Assembly: GCA_017614155.1 (NCBI GenBank)
Contig: JAGACK010000046.1
Span: 24,541-88,540, forward strand
Direction: 5' to 3'
Length of the DNA: 64,000 bases
DNA from: Lachnospiraceae bacterium
GTDB lineage: Bacteria; Bacillota; Clostridia; Lachnospirales; Lachnospiraceae
Shown here one piece after another: positions 10,186 to 19,658 of the stretch. The notes under the pieces were generated by a model that worked only from the letters and a program-made list of their open reading frames with translations, ran no database searches and was not told the origin of the DNA. Within the stretch, counting starts at the first letter, position 1, and each line of letters begins with the position of its first letter. Position numbers and translations under genes: made by a program.

Positions 10186-10214
10186 ATTATGCTTTTTTGG
10201 AGGGGTAAAGTCAA
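10186..10214 (-). promoter_or_regulatory. Sigma-A promoter of pncB
   Basis: Read on the minus strand: TTGACT (10214-10209), a 17-base spacer and CATAAT (10191-10186). It lies about 40 bases upstream of the pncB start codon. Confidence 0.72.
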
Positions 10215-10261
10215 TATGGGGAGGGGGCCGTACCTGCGACCCTGATTTTGTGTGTTTTACA

Positions 10262-10293
10262 GGTATCATAACGACTCGAAAAAGGGCGTCGCA
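10262..10293 (+). repeat. Left copy of a 32-bp inverted repeat bounding the RHS island
   Basis: These 32 bases, beginning GGTATCATAACG and ending GGGCGTCGCA, match the reverse complement of 19659-19690 at 31 of 32 positions. The two copies enclose the broken transposase and the RHS locus. The right flank (10299-10330) can fold into a GC-rich hairpin containing GCACC/GGTGC. Confidence 0.8.
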
Positions 10294-10413
10294 GCACAGA
10301 GCCTGCAGGCACCTTGGCGGGTGCGGCTCCTGTGTGTGGGGCACGGGAGAGAATGACAGTTCAATTGTTTTGGAATTGATTTTATTATACTATGAAAAAA
10401 AGAAGGAAAAGGG

Positions 10414-11086
10414 GGAAATGTAATACCAGATGCTTATAAGGAAGTTATATCTGACATGGAGGTAACTGAGGTCAGAAGAAAAGCCAGTGATGAGGGGGAT
10501 GAAGATGAAGAAAAAGCTTCCATATATGGTACACCTGAAGAGATGCAGGAAAGGGCAAAAGAAAGAAATTTTGTAAGAGACCCGGAACGAAATCTGGTCT
10601 ACTGTCCTAACGGAGAGATCCTCAGACAGAAATGCGTAAAGAAAAATGGGAATATAAGATATGCCAATAAAAATGCCTGCCGTCATTGTCCTAACAGGAA
10701 CAAGTGCTATAAAGGTAAGAACGAGTGGAAAGAGATAGACTTCACAAAAGATTGTTTGGAGAAGCCGTGTCGAGACTGGTTAAAAGCTGAAGGAAAAACG
10801 CTTGATAAAAATAAAGTGCCAAAGGGAAAATACCACTTTGAGATAAAGAAAGTTGTCAAGTTTTTCCTAAAGCCAAAACGGGAAAAAAACGGCTGAACGA
10901 ATGTGCCTGTCGGAGCATCCGTTTGGAACTATAAAAAGAGCTATGGGATTCACCTGCTTCCTGCTAAAAGGCATGAGGAAGGTGACGGGGGAGTTTGCGC
11001 TCATGTGCCTTGGGTACAATATAAAACGAGCTAAAAACTTGCTTGGATTTAATAAAATGATGGAATTGATGGTGGCAGGAGCCTGA
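10414..11086 (+). pseudogene. Degenerate IS1182-family transposase (C-terminal remnant, frameshifted)
   Basis: Frame 1 from about 10414 to 10896 encodes a Cys-rich segment (CPNGEILRQKC, CRHCPNRNKC) typical of IS1182-type DDE transposases. It stops at a TGA, but the next frame (10901-11086) continues with SEHPFGTIKRAMGFTCFLLKGMRKV and GEFALMCLGYNIKRAKNLLGF, the conserved family C-terminus. The run of seven A at 10883-10889 is the likely frameshift point. The N-terminal half, including most catalytic residues, is missing and no good start codon exists, so this is a dead fragment. Confidence 0.82.
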
Positions 11087-11288
11087 AAACCATCCGTATA
11101 TGCGCTTTATTCAGTTGTTAAGGTCAGATATTAATTTCTAACGAAATATAGCATATTTGATGCAAAAAACAGGCTACAGATCGCTGAAAATCAAGGTTTT
11201 CGGACGGTCTGAGGGGGGTAACGGCGGTCACACGATAATGTACTGTGGGCTATGTCAAAATATAAAGCAGTAACGGAAAAGTTCCTGC

Positions 11289-11317
11289 TTGACAACTGCA
11301 TTCAGATTTAGTAAAAA
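11289..11317 (+). promoter_or_regulatory. Promoter of the riboswitch-RHS transcript
   Basis: A perfect TTGACA (11289-11294), a 17-base spacer and TAAAAA (11312-11317; AAAAAT with an 18-base spacer is equally possible). Transcription would start near 11325, just ahead of the riboswitch aptamer. From 11087 to 11288 I see only remnants of the insertion element and no gene. Confidence 0.6.
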
Positions 11318-11339
11318 TAAAGACTGTTGAGGGGTTTTT

Positions 11340-11432
11340 GTTCATATATTTTCGGCAAACCTGAGGAAATTCAGGGACGCAAAGCCAGAGTCTAAGATAA
11401 TACAGGGGGTTATCGTATTATTATGATTGTTC
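11340..11432 (+). promoter_or_regulatory. c-di-GMP-I (GEMM-I) riboswitch aptamer
   Basis: The GEMM-I core is present: GGCAAACC (11354-11361), a hairpin CTGAG-GAAA-TTCAG with the expected GAAA tetraloop, then GGGACGCAAAGCC. A second arm follows: a perfect 7-bp stem (11397-11403 with 11415-11421) enclosing AGGGGGTTATC, close to the family consensus GCGGGGTTACC. CTAAG at 11392-11396 and TATGA near 11422 resemble the two sides of the 11-nt tetraloop receptor. The class binds cyclic di-GMP. It sits between the promoter and a strong terminator ahead of the RHS gene. Confidence 0.9.
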
Positions 11433-11468
11433 GGCTGCAGTGATGACACTGCAGCCAATTTTTGTTTT
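11433..11468 (+). terminator. Riboswitch expression platform terminator
   Basis: A perfect 10-bp GC-rich stem (11433-11442 with 11447-11456, loop ATGA) is followed by AATTTTTGTTTT. It begins directly after the aptamer and ends 28 bases before the RHS start codon, so c-di-GMP binding could switch between termination and readthrough. The direction of the switch cannot be read from the sequence alone. Confidence 0.88.
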
Positions 11469-11496
11469 AACAGATTTTGAGGGGAGAGATACACAT

Positions 11497-14400
11497 ATGT
11501 CCGCCAATAAAAAGCACTACAGAAACAAACTGATATTGATGCTTGCCTTTGTCCTGGCCTTCGAGCATCCTCTTGCTATTTTTGCGTCTGAAAATACAAC
11601 ACCTGAGGCAGTTTTGGATAATACGGTTTCTGAAGGAGAAATACCCGGGGATGGCATATCAGATGATAACCCGCCGGAGGAGGCAGTACCTGAGGATATG
11701 GTTTCAGAGGACACCATTCCGGAGGAGAGCACCTCAAAAAATTCCGTTCCACCTGATACGGTTTCAGGAAATGTAAGCAATAACAGCGCTTCTGACAATG
11801 ACATATCCGGCAATTCTGTGTCAAATAATTCTCTTTCTGAAGATGAGATTCCCGACGGCTATTATGCAGATGAGGGCTATGAGCATTATGAGATGTCCTC
11901 CGTCAGCCCGGATGATCTTTTGCATGAGCTTCCCCGGTACAGGTCGGAAAATGTCAAGGTGTATGAGCATCCCGACCACAGCGTGACGGCTTATTACTAC
12001 GCAGAGCCGGTCAATTATGAGCGCAGTGACGGAAGCTTTGCGACCATAGACAACAGACTTCATTTTTCGGAGGGCAGCAGTGAGAATAAGGTCTTTGCGG
12101 GATATACCAATACCTCTGCGCCCTTTCGCCTAAGGTTTGCCCAGGCGGCGGATGAGAGAAAGCTTTTTGATTTTTCGGATGATACCTTCGAGGTTTCTTT
12201 CATATATGTCCCATCTTCAAAAACTGTTTTTAATACAGACAATATATCTGTTTCGTCATCGGAGGCTGTTTCAGGTAATACTGTTTGGAAAACTCCGGCG
12301 GAGCTGATAGATACGGAGGCAAACGAAAAAAAACATTCGGATGAAGCTGTTATTACGGCAGCAGGCGGGGAGGATGATGCTCCCGCCTCAAATGATACAG
12401 ATACAGAAAACCCGCTTCCCGTTCTTCCCAATCCCCAGACAGTCCTCTATGAAAATATAGAAAACGGAGTCACCCTGAGATATCTCCCCATAAGCGACGG
12501 AGTAAAGGAAACCATAGTAGTAAGCCGCAATGACGCTCCGTCTGTTTATACCTTTGACCTGAATGTCAGGGGCTTAAAGGCTGTCATGGAAGAGGGAAAC
12601 ATCCTCCTTAACGATTCTGACGGTCAGACCCTGTATGAGATCCCGGCACCCGTGGTCACAGACGGGGCAGGAAACACAGACTGCGAAGCTTACTATGAGC
12701 TTGAGACCATAGAGGAGTCCGGGAAATACAGACTGAAGGTCTTTGTAGATGAGGAGTGGCTTGAGGATGAGGCGAGAGTATTTCCCGTCGAGATAGATCC
12801 CACCATGCGCAGGTTCAGGAAATATAAAGACTGGTCAGCCCTGGGGGATTTTGTCAGCGTGCGATCTGACGGAAAGACAAGTGAAAAAAGTCTTGTTACC
12901 GGAACAAAGAGCAAAAAGGTAAAGAAAAAGACAAAAAAGATAAAAAGCCGCATATACATGAGACCGACCCTGCCCGAGATACCAAAGGGAAGTGTCGTCA
13001 CAAAGGCAACGCTTACCGTTTCCGTCTCAAACCTAAGCGGAAGCGTCAAAAATTTCTATGCTGTCGCAGTTCCCGGCAAATGGAGCAGAAAGAGTATCAA
13101 ATGGGACAATCAGCCCTGTAATGATGCCGCATTAAAGAAGTGCCTAAAAAGGATCAGTGATTACGGTACTGACGGTGATTCTGTGAGCCTTGATATCACA
13201 AGGGATGTAAAAAACTGGACCTCAGGGAAGGTATCATACAACGGGCTTTGCTTTATCACGGCAAATGAAAACAAGAATGCCACCAAGGAAATAGAGCCTT
13301 TAAGAGACAGTAAAAAGCCCTTTCTTTCCGTCACCTACAGGGATTTTACGGGACTGGAGGATTACTGGAGCACCCATACCCAGGGAGCAGGCAGCGCAGG
13401 TACGGGAAGCATAAATGATTATACGGGTTCCCTGACCTTCGTCCATCAGGATGCAAAGAGCGCAGGTGAAAGGATGCCCTTATGTGTATCCCATGTCTTT
13501 AATGACACCTACGGAGATCGCCCAGGAGAGGAAAAGTGGGATGATACGGCAGGCACTGCCTACGGAGAGCATTTCAGGCTTTCGACGGATGTGAGGCTCC
13601 TCGTGCCTGTGGGAGAAACAGATATAAAAAAATATCCCTATGTCTATATAGATTCAGACGGCACAAAGCATTTCTTCAAAAAATCAAAGGTTACCTACTA
13701 CGTAAATGGCGCATCAAAAAACGCTGCGGAGGATAATAAGGAGCACCCGGCAGCAAAGGATGAGGACGGTCTGGGTCTTTTTGCAGTGCCCGTGACGAAC
13801 GCCGATCTGAAGGGAAAATATCCCTTAAAGATAGTCAATAAAAGCGGAAGCACCTCCATGTACTTTGATGCATCGGGTTATCTTGGCATGATAACCGACT
13901 CCAATCAGAGAGAGGACGGCAAAAACTCCCAGAAAAAGGATAGAAACGCCATAACCATAGAGCATTCATCGCAGGATCACGATGGCGAGGGTGATAAGAC
14001 AAGGCTTAGAGCGTTCCGTGACGAGATAGAGACCTACAAAGAGAAAACCTCCTCCGCCAATGATATCTATGATGCATGTGAAGACGGGATAGCAAGGCTT
14101 GAAGCCTTTGAGAACGAATGCCTTTATGTCTGTGTCAATTATCCTGCGGCGATCTGTGTACAAAATGCCAAAATCCATCTGCAGAACATTATAGACGGTG
14201 CAGCTAAGAGCAAAAGAAAGGAGCAGATAAATGCTGCGCTTGACGAGCTTGACAAGCTCCTGAAAAAAGACTTCAAGGCAGCAAAAGAAAAAACCGTTTC
14301 CGTAACCGATGCCGCAGGCATAAAAAGCAATCTTAACTACGATGCAAACGGGCGTCTCATATCCATGACCGATCCCTTCGAGCAGAACAGAGAGATAACC

Positions 14401-17400
14401 TACACCTATGATAAAAACTCATATCTGACAAAGATCACTCATCCAAACGGTGAAACGGCAGCCTTTACCTATGATGACAAGGGTCACCTGCTTTCGGCAA
14501 AGGATGAGACCGGAAAAAGGATAGTCTACAGATACGGGACAAAGAAAAAGCCTTCGGAAAAGGTCACTGCCATGCGTGAGTTTGTAAAAAAGGCAGGTGG
14601 TCAGACTGTCCTTATTAACTACGATGATTACAATAAGACCGCCTTTACCTATACGGGCTGCGATGAAAAGATAAATACAGATGATGATATCGAAAATGTC
14701 TGCTGCTTTGATGACAAGGGTCGTACCACAGGCTCCTATTTAAGGGTTAAGAAAACGAAAAAGATAATAGGAGCCGGCTCTTATGCCTACTCAGACGAGG
14801 GCTCTGCGGCAAACCACCTCAAGGAATCGTCCGCTGCGGGAGGCCCCGTCATAAATCTTTTGACGGACGGAAGCTTTGAAAAAAAGAAGACGAAGGCATG
14901 GGAGAGGGTTGATGAATGCAATAAGGGCGAGGATTGTCATATTATCGAGAAAACCGAAACAAAAAAATATATGGGTTCAAGGTCTGCTCATGTAAAGCTT
15001 ACCGGAAAGGCTGAGCATACAGGCAGGATCGGCTACAGGCAGACCGTGACTGCAAATGCCACGGGCTATTATACCGCCTCCGTTTATGTAAAAGCATGTA
15101 ATATCAAAAACGCAAAGGCTGTGCTTTCGGTAGAAGTAAATGACAAGGAAAAGGGCACAAAGGGAGATGAAGAGGAAAACGATGAGACCGATACGGATCC
15201 GCAGGATGAGGTTGATCCCGACGACCCTGACCTGTATGACCCGGGCGACGGTGAAAACTTTGATGAAGAGGATGACGATGAGGATACCCCGGGCTCACAG
15301 GAGGAGGGGACGGTTGATGAAAATACTCCCGCCGAGTTCACAAGCGGCTGGAAACGCATAGAGACAACCGTAAAGGTAAAAAAGGGACAAAGTATCACCG
15401 TCGGCCTATACGGAGAGGGAGAAAGGGCGGATATATATTTTGACTGCGTCCAGCTGGAAAAGGGAAGGGTTGCGGGACAGTACAACCTGCTGCCTAATTC
15501 AGGCTTCGAGATGGGCTCATATTCCAAAAAGAAGGGATCAAAGGTTATCCCTGCAGGCTGGGCATATACCGATGATTCCGGTGTGGTTGATGCAAGGCTT
15601 GTGACATCAAAGGAGCTGGGAGGCGGAAAGAACAGGGTGGCAGAGGGAAAATATGCCCTGTGCATTTCCGGAAATACCGGGAAAAAGAAGGTGCTTGTGG
15701 CAAATCCCAACTTCGGAAAGGGAAAGGTCTCCTACACCTTTTCCTGCTATGTCATGACCTCCTGTGCGCCGGTGCACGGCGACCGTAAATGCTGCATCTA
15801 TATAAAGGGTGACATGCCCGAATTCGATGAGAGCGACCCTATCCAAAAGCTCTTAAAGGATATGATAAAGGAGGAGGATATCGCTCCGGCGGCATACACC
15901 GAGATAAATACCGGTATAGAGGGCTGGCAGTATGTGACCATGCAGCTTCCTGTCAGGGACTGGAGCGGCAAGCGCATAGAGATACACTTTGACAAGGAAT
16001 GCGGAACCCTGTGCATAGACGGCTGTATGCTCACAAGGGATGAGGTGAAGGCAAAGACCTATACATCATCGGGAAAGCTTAAGACCTCAAAGGACGGTGA
16101 GAGGACCACCACCTATGCCACAAACAAGCGTGATCTTCAAAGCAAGGAGACCATGCCTGCGGGAGCCACAACCACCTACAAGTATAATAAGATCACAAAC
16201 GACCTGAACGAGGAGGCGCATACCTTTACCCAGTCAGGCAAGAAAAAGGTTGACCGGACCAGATACACCTATGACAGGTTCGGAAATCCCATCAAAACCT
16301 TAGAAACCGGACCCTCAAAGAGAAAGCTTGTGACAGAGAGCGTTTATTCGGGAGACGGGCGTTTTGAGATTTCTGACAATAACAGCAGGGGATATGTGAC
16401 GGCATATGAGTATGACACGGCAACGGGCATGGTAAAAAGCTCTACGGATCCTAAAGGGAAGCAGACCCTTTATGAATACAATGCCTTTCATGATCCCACG
16501 GCTGTAAAGTTTGAAGGCTCAGCGGTTTCCTTTAAGTACGAAAAGGATGATCACAGCAGACTGGAAACCATAACCGCCGGTACGGGTAAGGAAAGCATTA
16601 AATATAATTTCGACTATAACAGCTTCGGAAATGTTGCAAAGATCAAAAGATCAGGCTCTGATACCGATCTGATAGGGTACAGCTATGGCGCACGAAACGG
16701 AAAGCTTAAAAAGATAACCTACGGAAACGGCAGTACCGTATCCATGCGCTACAATACCCTCGAGCAGCTGACGAGAAAGCGCTACAGCGACGGAAATATC
16801 TACTATTACTACGATAACAAGGGCAGAACCGCCCGTATAAGCGACACAAAAAATAAGCTGGGCTACAGCTTTAACTATGACGAGACAGGAAGAGTCACGG
16901 ACTCGTCCGTCTACAGGACGAAGAAGGCAAAGGGTGAATCCTCAAACGAGATCATCCGCTTCGGAAGCCTCTATGACAAGGCCGGCAGACAGTCCGCCTT
17001 CACCTATCGTTATGACGGTAAGACCTATCGCTCTAAGTACGGCTATACCACTGATGACAAGCCCTCTGTAACGGCTCTTGCAAGCGGCGGCTGGTATAAG
17101 ACAGGATATGACAATCTGTCAAGGACTGCCTCTGAAACCTTCATATCCCAGAAAAACAAGGCGACAAATGAAAGCAAGGCAAGAAAGACCGGAGCGACCG
17201 TAAAGACGACCATCACCTATCTGGATACGGACAGGAAGGGTGATGAGGGTATCTCTACGGACAAAAAGAAGTATGAATTTACCACCGCCCTTCCCGGAGT
17301 GATAGAGGTAAAGGCCGGAAAGAAGAGCATCTTAAAGGAGAGTCTGTCCTATGATAAGACAGGCAGGATATCCGGCTGGAATGGTACAGGCTACAGCTAT

Positions 17401-18762
17401 GACGGTCTGGGGAGACTCGTATCCGCAAGGGACGGCGGTGGGAGAGAGTGGAGCTATGAGTACGATTCCGTAGGGAACATCACAAAGAGCTCATATTTTG
17501 ACGGAACAGACGTTACAGAGGATAAGTATGACTATAAAAACGGAAATCTCACAAAGTTCAACGGTAAGAGTATAGGCGGATACAAGGGAGGAAATCCCGG
17601 AACATATCTCGGGAAAAAGCTTACCTGGGAAAGAGGCAGGCTGCTGTCAAGGATAGGTGGGAATATATCATACACCTATGATCTTGACGGCATACGCCTT
17701 TCAAAAACTGTAGACAATAAAAAAACAGAGTATATCACAAACGGCAGCACCATCCTGGCGGAGAAGCGGGGAGGTGAGGTCTTAAACTATTATTATTCCG
17801 CTGACGGAAAGCTACTTGAGATCGGCTATTCAAAGAACGGAGCTTTAGAAAATCACTATACCATCCTCAGGAATGCCATGGGAGATGTGGCAGGACTCCT
17901 TGACCCCAAGGGAACCTTGGTGGGCACCTACGAATACGACCCCTACGGAAAGCTCATAAAGATCAATCACAACAGCGAATATACAGATACAGATGGAATA
18001 CTCGAGCGCAACCCCTTCCGCTACAGAGGCTACTACTACGATACCGAAACCGGCTGGTATTACCTGCAAAGCCGCTACTATGACCCTGCCGTAAAGCGTT
18101 TCATAAATGCAGATACAACGGATCTTCTGACTAATGACTGTGTGAATCTCATGCAGTACAATCTCTTCATGTACTGCAACGGTGATCCGGTGAATAATAC
18201 AGATTATAGCGGCAGGCTCACGGATGTTGAAAGATATTTTCTTATGGCTACTACATTAGCTGCGTTTGCAGCTGTTTTGGTCATAACAGGAGGTACCGGA
18301 GCCATAGCAATGGGAGCTGTAATCGGGGTGACCGGAGGTGCTGCGATAGGCTTTGGAGCAGCCGGAATAGCGAGTTTGCTTAATGGATCAGATGCAAATA
18401 CAGCAATCTCAAATGCAGCGGATGGGCTTGTCATTGGAAGTACTGTTGGCATGTTTGGTGGAGCTGCTGCCGGTGCATGTATTACCGCAACTACAATGAG
18501 TACAGAAACAGCTGCATGTTATGCAAATGCATCGGCTGGAGTGTCCAATGAAAAAGGCCAAATGTTAGATTATGACTTGCAATTTTTTGCCAAAAAAAGA
18601 GATATTCAACAAATAGAAAAAATCTCTAAAATTTTTAAGATAGATAGACGGGCTTATGGGGATTTTGTAGAGGATTTTAAGAAATGGGAGGGATTACCAA
18701 GTAATTATACTTTTTCATTTAATAGATTAAAAGAATTAGCTAGGATTTTTAAGAATCAGTAG
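11497..18762 (+). CDS. Secreted RHS/WapA-like polymorphic toxin
   Basis: A 2421-aa protein. The frame is open from an ATG at 11440, but that codon lies inside the terminator stem; ATG 11497, preceded by GAGGGGAGAG and followed by a signal peptide (KKHYRNKLILMLAFVLAFEH), is the real start. Order: signal peptide; acidic Ser/Asn-rich linker (about residues 35-120); a DNRLRE-like beta domain before GLEDYWSTHTQGAGSAGTG; two carbohydrate-binding-like modules (LLTDGSFE, LLPNSGFEMG) separated by an Asp/Glu-rich stretch; many YD repeats; the RHS core end (NPFRYRGYYYDTETGWYYLQSRYYDP); a Gly/Ala-rich hydrophobic stretch; and an unrelated AT-rich C-terminal tip (DLQFFAKKRDIQQIEKISK to the end). WapA-type proteins deliver such tips in contact-dependent inhibition. 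Toxin activity is inferred. Confidence 0.88.
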   Translation: MSANKKHYRNKLILMLAFVLAFEHPLAIFASENTTPEAVLDNTVSEGEIPGDGISDDNPPEEAVPEDMVSEDTIPEESTSKNSVPPDTVSGNVSNNSASDNDISGNSVSNNSLSEDEIPDGYYADEGYEHYEMSSVSPDDLLHELPRYRSENVKVYEHPDHSVTAYYYAEPVNYERSDGSFATIDNRLHFSEGSSENKVFAGYTNTSAPFRLRFAQAADERKLFDFSDDTFEVSFIYVPSSKTVFNTDNISVSSSEAVSGNTVWKTPAELIDTEANEKKHSDEAVITAAGGEDDAPASNDTDTENPLPVLPNPQTVLYENIENGVTLRYLPISDGVKETIVVSRNDAPSVYTFDLNVRGLKAVMEEGNILLNDSDGQTLYEIPAPVVTDGAGNTDCEAYYELETIEESGKYRLKVFVDEEWLEDEARVFPVEIDPTMRRFRKYKDWSALGDFVSVRSDGKTSEKSLVTGTKSKKVKKKTKKIKSRIYMRPTLPEIPKGSVVTKATLTVSVSNLSGSVKNFYAVAVPGKWSRKSIKWDNQPCNDAALKKCLKRISDYGTDGDSVSLDITRDVKNWTSGKVSYNGLCFITANENKNATKEIEPLRDSKKPFLSVTYRDFTGLEDYWSTHTQGAGSAGTGSINDYTGSLTFVHQDAKSAGERMPLCVSHVFNDTYGDRPGEEKWDDTAGTAYGEHFRLSTDVRLLVPVGETDIKKYPYVYIDSDGTKHFFKKSKVTYYVNGASKNAAEDNKEHPAAKDEDGLGLFAVPVTNADLKGKYPLKIVNKSGSTSMYFDASGYLGMITDSNQREDGKNSQKKDRNAITIEHSSQDHDGEGDKTRLRAFRDEIETYKEKTSSANDIYDACEDGIARLEAFENECLYVCVNYPAAICVQNAKIHLQNIIDGAAKSKRKEQINAALDELDKLLKKDFKAAKEKTVSVTDAAGIKSNLNYDANGRLISMTDPFEQNREITYTYDKNSYLTKITHPNGETAAFTYDDKGHLLSAKDETGKRIVYRYGTKKKPSEKVTAMREFVKKAGGQTVLINYDDYNKTAFTYTGCDEKINTDDDIENVCCFDDKGRTTGSYLRVKKTKKIIGAGSYAYSDEGSAANHLKESSAAGGPVINLLTDGSFEKKKTKAWERVDECNKGEDCHIIEKTETKKYMGSRSAHVKLTGKAEHTGRIGYRQTVTANATGYYTASVYVKACNIKNAKAVLSVEVNDKEKGTKGDEEENDETDTDPQDEVDPDDPDLYDPGDGENFDEEDDDEDTPGSQEEGTVDENTPAEFTSGWKRIETTVKVKKGQSITVGLYGEGERADIYFDCVQLEKGRVAGQYNLLPNSGFEMGSYSKKKGSKVIPAGWAYTDDSGVVDARLVTSKELGGGKNRVAEGKYALCISGNTGKKKVLVANPNFGKGKVSYTFSCYVMTSCAPVHGDRKCCIYIKGDMPEFDESDPIQKLLKDMIKEEDIAPAAYTEINTGIEGWQYVTMQLPVRDWSGKRIEIHFDKECGTLCIDGCMLTRDEVKAKTYTSSGKLKTSKDGERTTTYATNKRDLQSKETMPAGATTTYKYNKITNDLNEEAHTFTQSGKKKVDRTRYTYDRFGNPIKTLETGPSKRKLVTESVYSGDGRFEISDNNSRGYVTAYEYDTATGMVKSSTDPKGKQTLYEYNAFHDPTAVKFEGSAVSFKYEKDDHSRLETITAGTGKESIKYNFDYNSFGNVAKIKRSGSDTDLIGYSYGARNGKLKKITYGNGSTVSMRYNTLEQLTRKRYSDGNIYYYYDNKGRTARISDTKNKLGYSFNYDETGRVTDSSVYRTKKAKGESSNEIIRFGSLYDKAGRQSAFTYRYDGKTYRSKYGYTTDDKPSVTALASGGWYKTGYDNLSRTASETFISQKNKATNESKARKTGATVKTTITYLDTDRKGDEGISTDKKKYEFTTALPGVIEVKAGKKSILKESLSYDKTGRISGWNGTGYSYDGLGRLVSARDGGGREWSYEYDSVGNITKSSYFDGTDVTEDKYDYKNGNLTKFNGKSIGGYKGGNPGTYLGKKLTWERGRLLSRIGGNISYTYDLDGIRLSKTVDNKKTEYITNGSTILAEKRGGEVLNYYYSADGKLLEIGYSKNGALENHYTILRNAMGDVAGLLDPKGTLVGTYEYDPYGKLIKINHNSEYTDTDGILERNPFRYRGYYYDTETGWYYLQSRYYDPAVKRFINADTTDLLTNDCVNLMQYNLFMYCNGDPVNNTDYSGRLTDVERYFLMATTLAAFAAVLVITGGTGAIAMGAVIGVTGGAAIGFGAAGIASLLNGSDANTAISNAADGLVIGSTVGMFGGAAAGACITATTMSTETAACYANASAGVSNEKGQMLDYDLQFFAKKRDIQQIEKISKIFKIDRRAYGDFVEDFKKWEGLPSNYTFSFNRLKELARIFKNQ

Positions 18763-18795
18763 GTTGAAATTATTATTATTTTTGCGAGGGTAAAG

Positions 18796-19191
18796 ATGAA
18801 CTATAAATTTGTATTAAGAATAAGCGGGGAGGACATGGATTTTGATTACATTTGTAATAAGTTGGGGCCAGAGAATTGCGATAAAAAGAAAAAGGGTGAT
18901 AAATTTGCTGGTTTTATAAGTGTTCCACATGACACGGTTATATTTGAAAAAAATTATTCTGATTTTGAATACGGATCACAAGATTTCATTATGCACTTAT
19001 ATTATAAAAAAAACGTACTAAATAAAATAAAAAAAATGAATAGTATTAATTTATATCTATGTTGTTACATTTGCTCAGAGATGGGACAAATTGGTTTTTT
19101 TGTTTCAAGCACTATTATGAAATACTTATCAGAAATTGAACTTGATCTCAATTTTGATATTCTTTCCTTTGGGTTGGCGGAGGTAGATTAA
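18796..19191 (+). CDS. Candidate immunity protein for the RHS toxin tip
   Basis: A 131-aa protein of no family I recognise, 33 bases after the RHS gene, with GCGAGGG as ribosome binding site. It is very AT-rich and Lys/Asn/Tyr-rich (NYKFVLRISGEDMDFDYI, YYKKNVLNKIKKMN), unlike the GC-richer host genes but like the last 200 bases of the RHS gene. No signal peptide is visible, so it should be cytoplasmic. Position directly after a polymorphic toxin tip, small size and shared base composition are the classic pattern of an immunity gene. The function is inferred from context only. Confidence 0.6.
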   Translation: MNYKFVLRISGEDMDFDYICNKLGPENCDKKKKGDKFAGFISVPHDTVIFEKNYSDFEYGSQDFIMHLYYKKNVLNKIKKMNSINLYLCCYICSEMGQIGFFVSSTIMKYLSEIELDLNFDILSFGLAEVD

Positions 19192-19363
19192 GCTTAGGAC
19201 AGCTCAAAATAAAATTCAGAGTTTGTTAGAAAATGAAAAGATAAACGATATTCCGCAAAATCCTAATATAAAAAGTGGCAAATGCGGACACAACGGATCT
19301 TCTGACCAACGACTGCGTGAATCGATGCCACCGCATCGCCGCATTCAGACGCCTTGCAGATAA
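19192..19363 (+). pseudogene. Orphan rhs fragment left after tip exchange
   Basis: Bases 19281-19322 encode NADTTDLLTNDCVN, the same 14 residues as 18106-18147 inside the RHS core, with five substitutions, all synonymous. The flanks differ: before it is an AT-rich stretch that reads KLRTAQNKIQSLLENEKIND in another frame, possibly the tail of an older tip; after it the sequence diverges at once. It looks like a scar of an earlier rhs tip or a displaced cassette. Confidence 0.62.
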
Positions 19364-19658
19364 AAAATCATTCTGCGTAAAAAGTCCAGATATTTGAAAA
19401 CTGCTATACTAGGCTTCTGTAGATTTATTATGAGTTATCAAGCCCATCCATTACTATTACCGGCGGGCCGGATCCTCCAGGGAGTATACCTTGTTAAGGT
19501 ATGCCTTCTGGCACAGTGTAACAAAAATAATCATCTTGCATCTTTCCACCACCGCTTACTTCTTCAAGCTTTCGCATCATCATTTCAAGGATCAGATACC
19601 TATAATATTTCATGTAACGTTCATGTCAAAATCTATGTATGGGCCGCGGATGCTGTTT

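Noticed and set aside
15084-15710. 208-aa Ser/Pro-rich minus-strand frame inside the RHS gene
   Set aside because: It mirrors the Asp/Glu-rich and Lys-rich coding of the RHS protein; no start signal.
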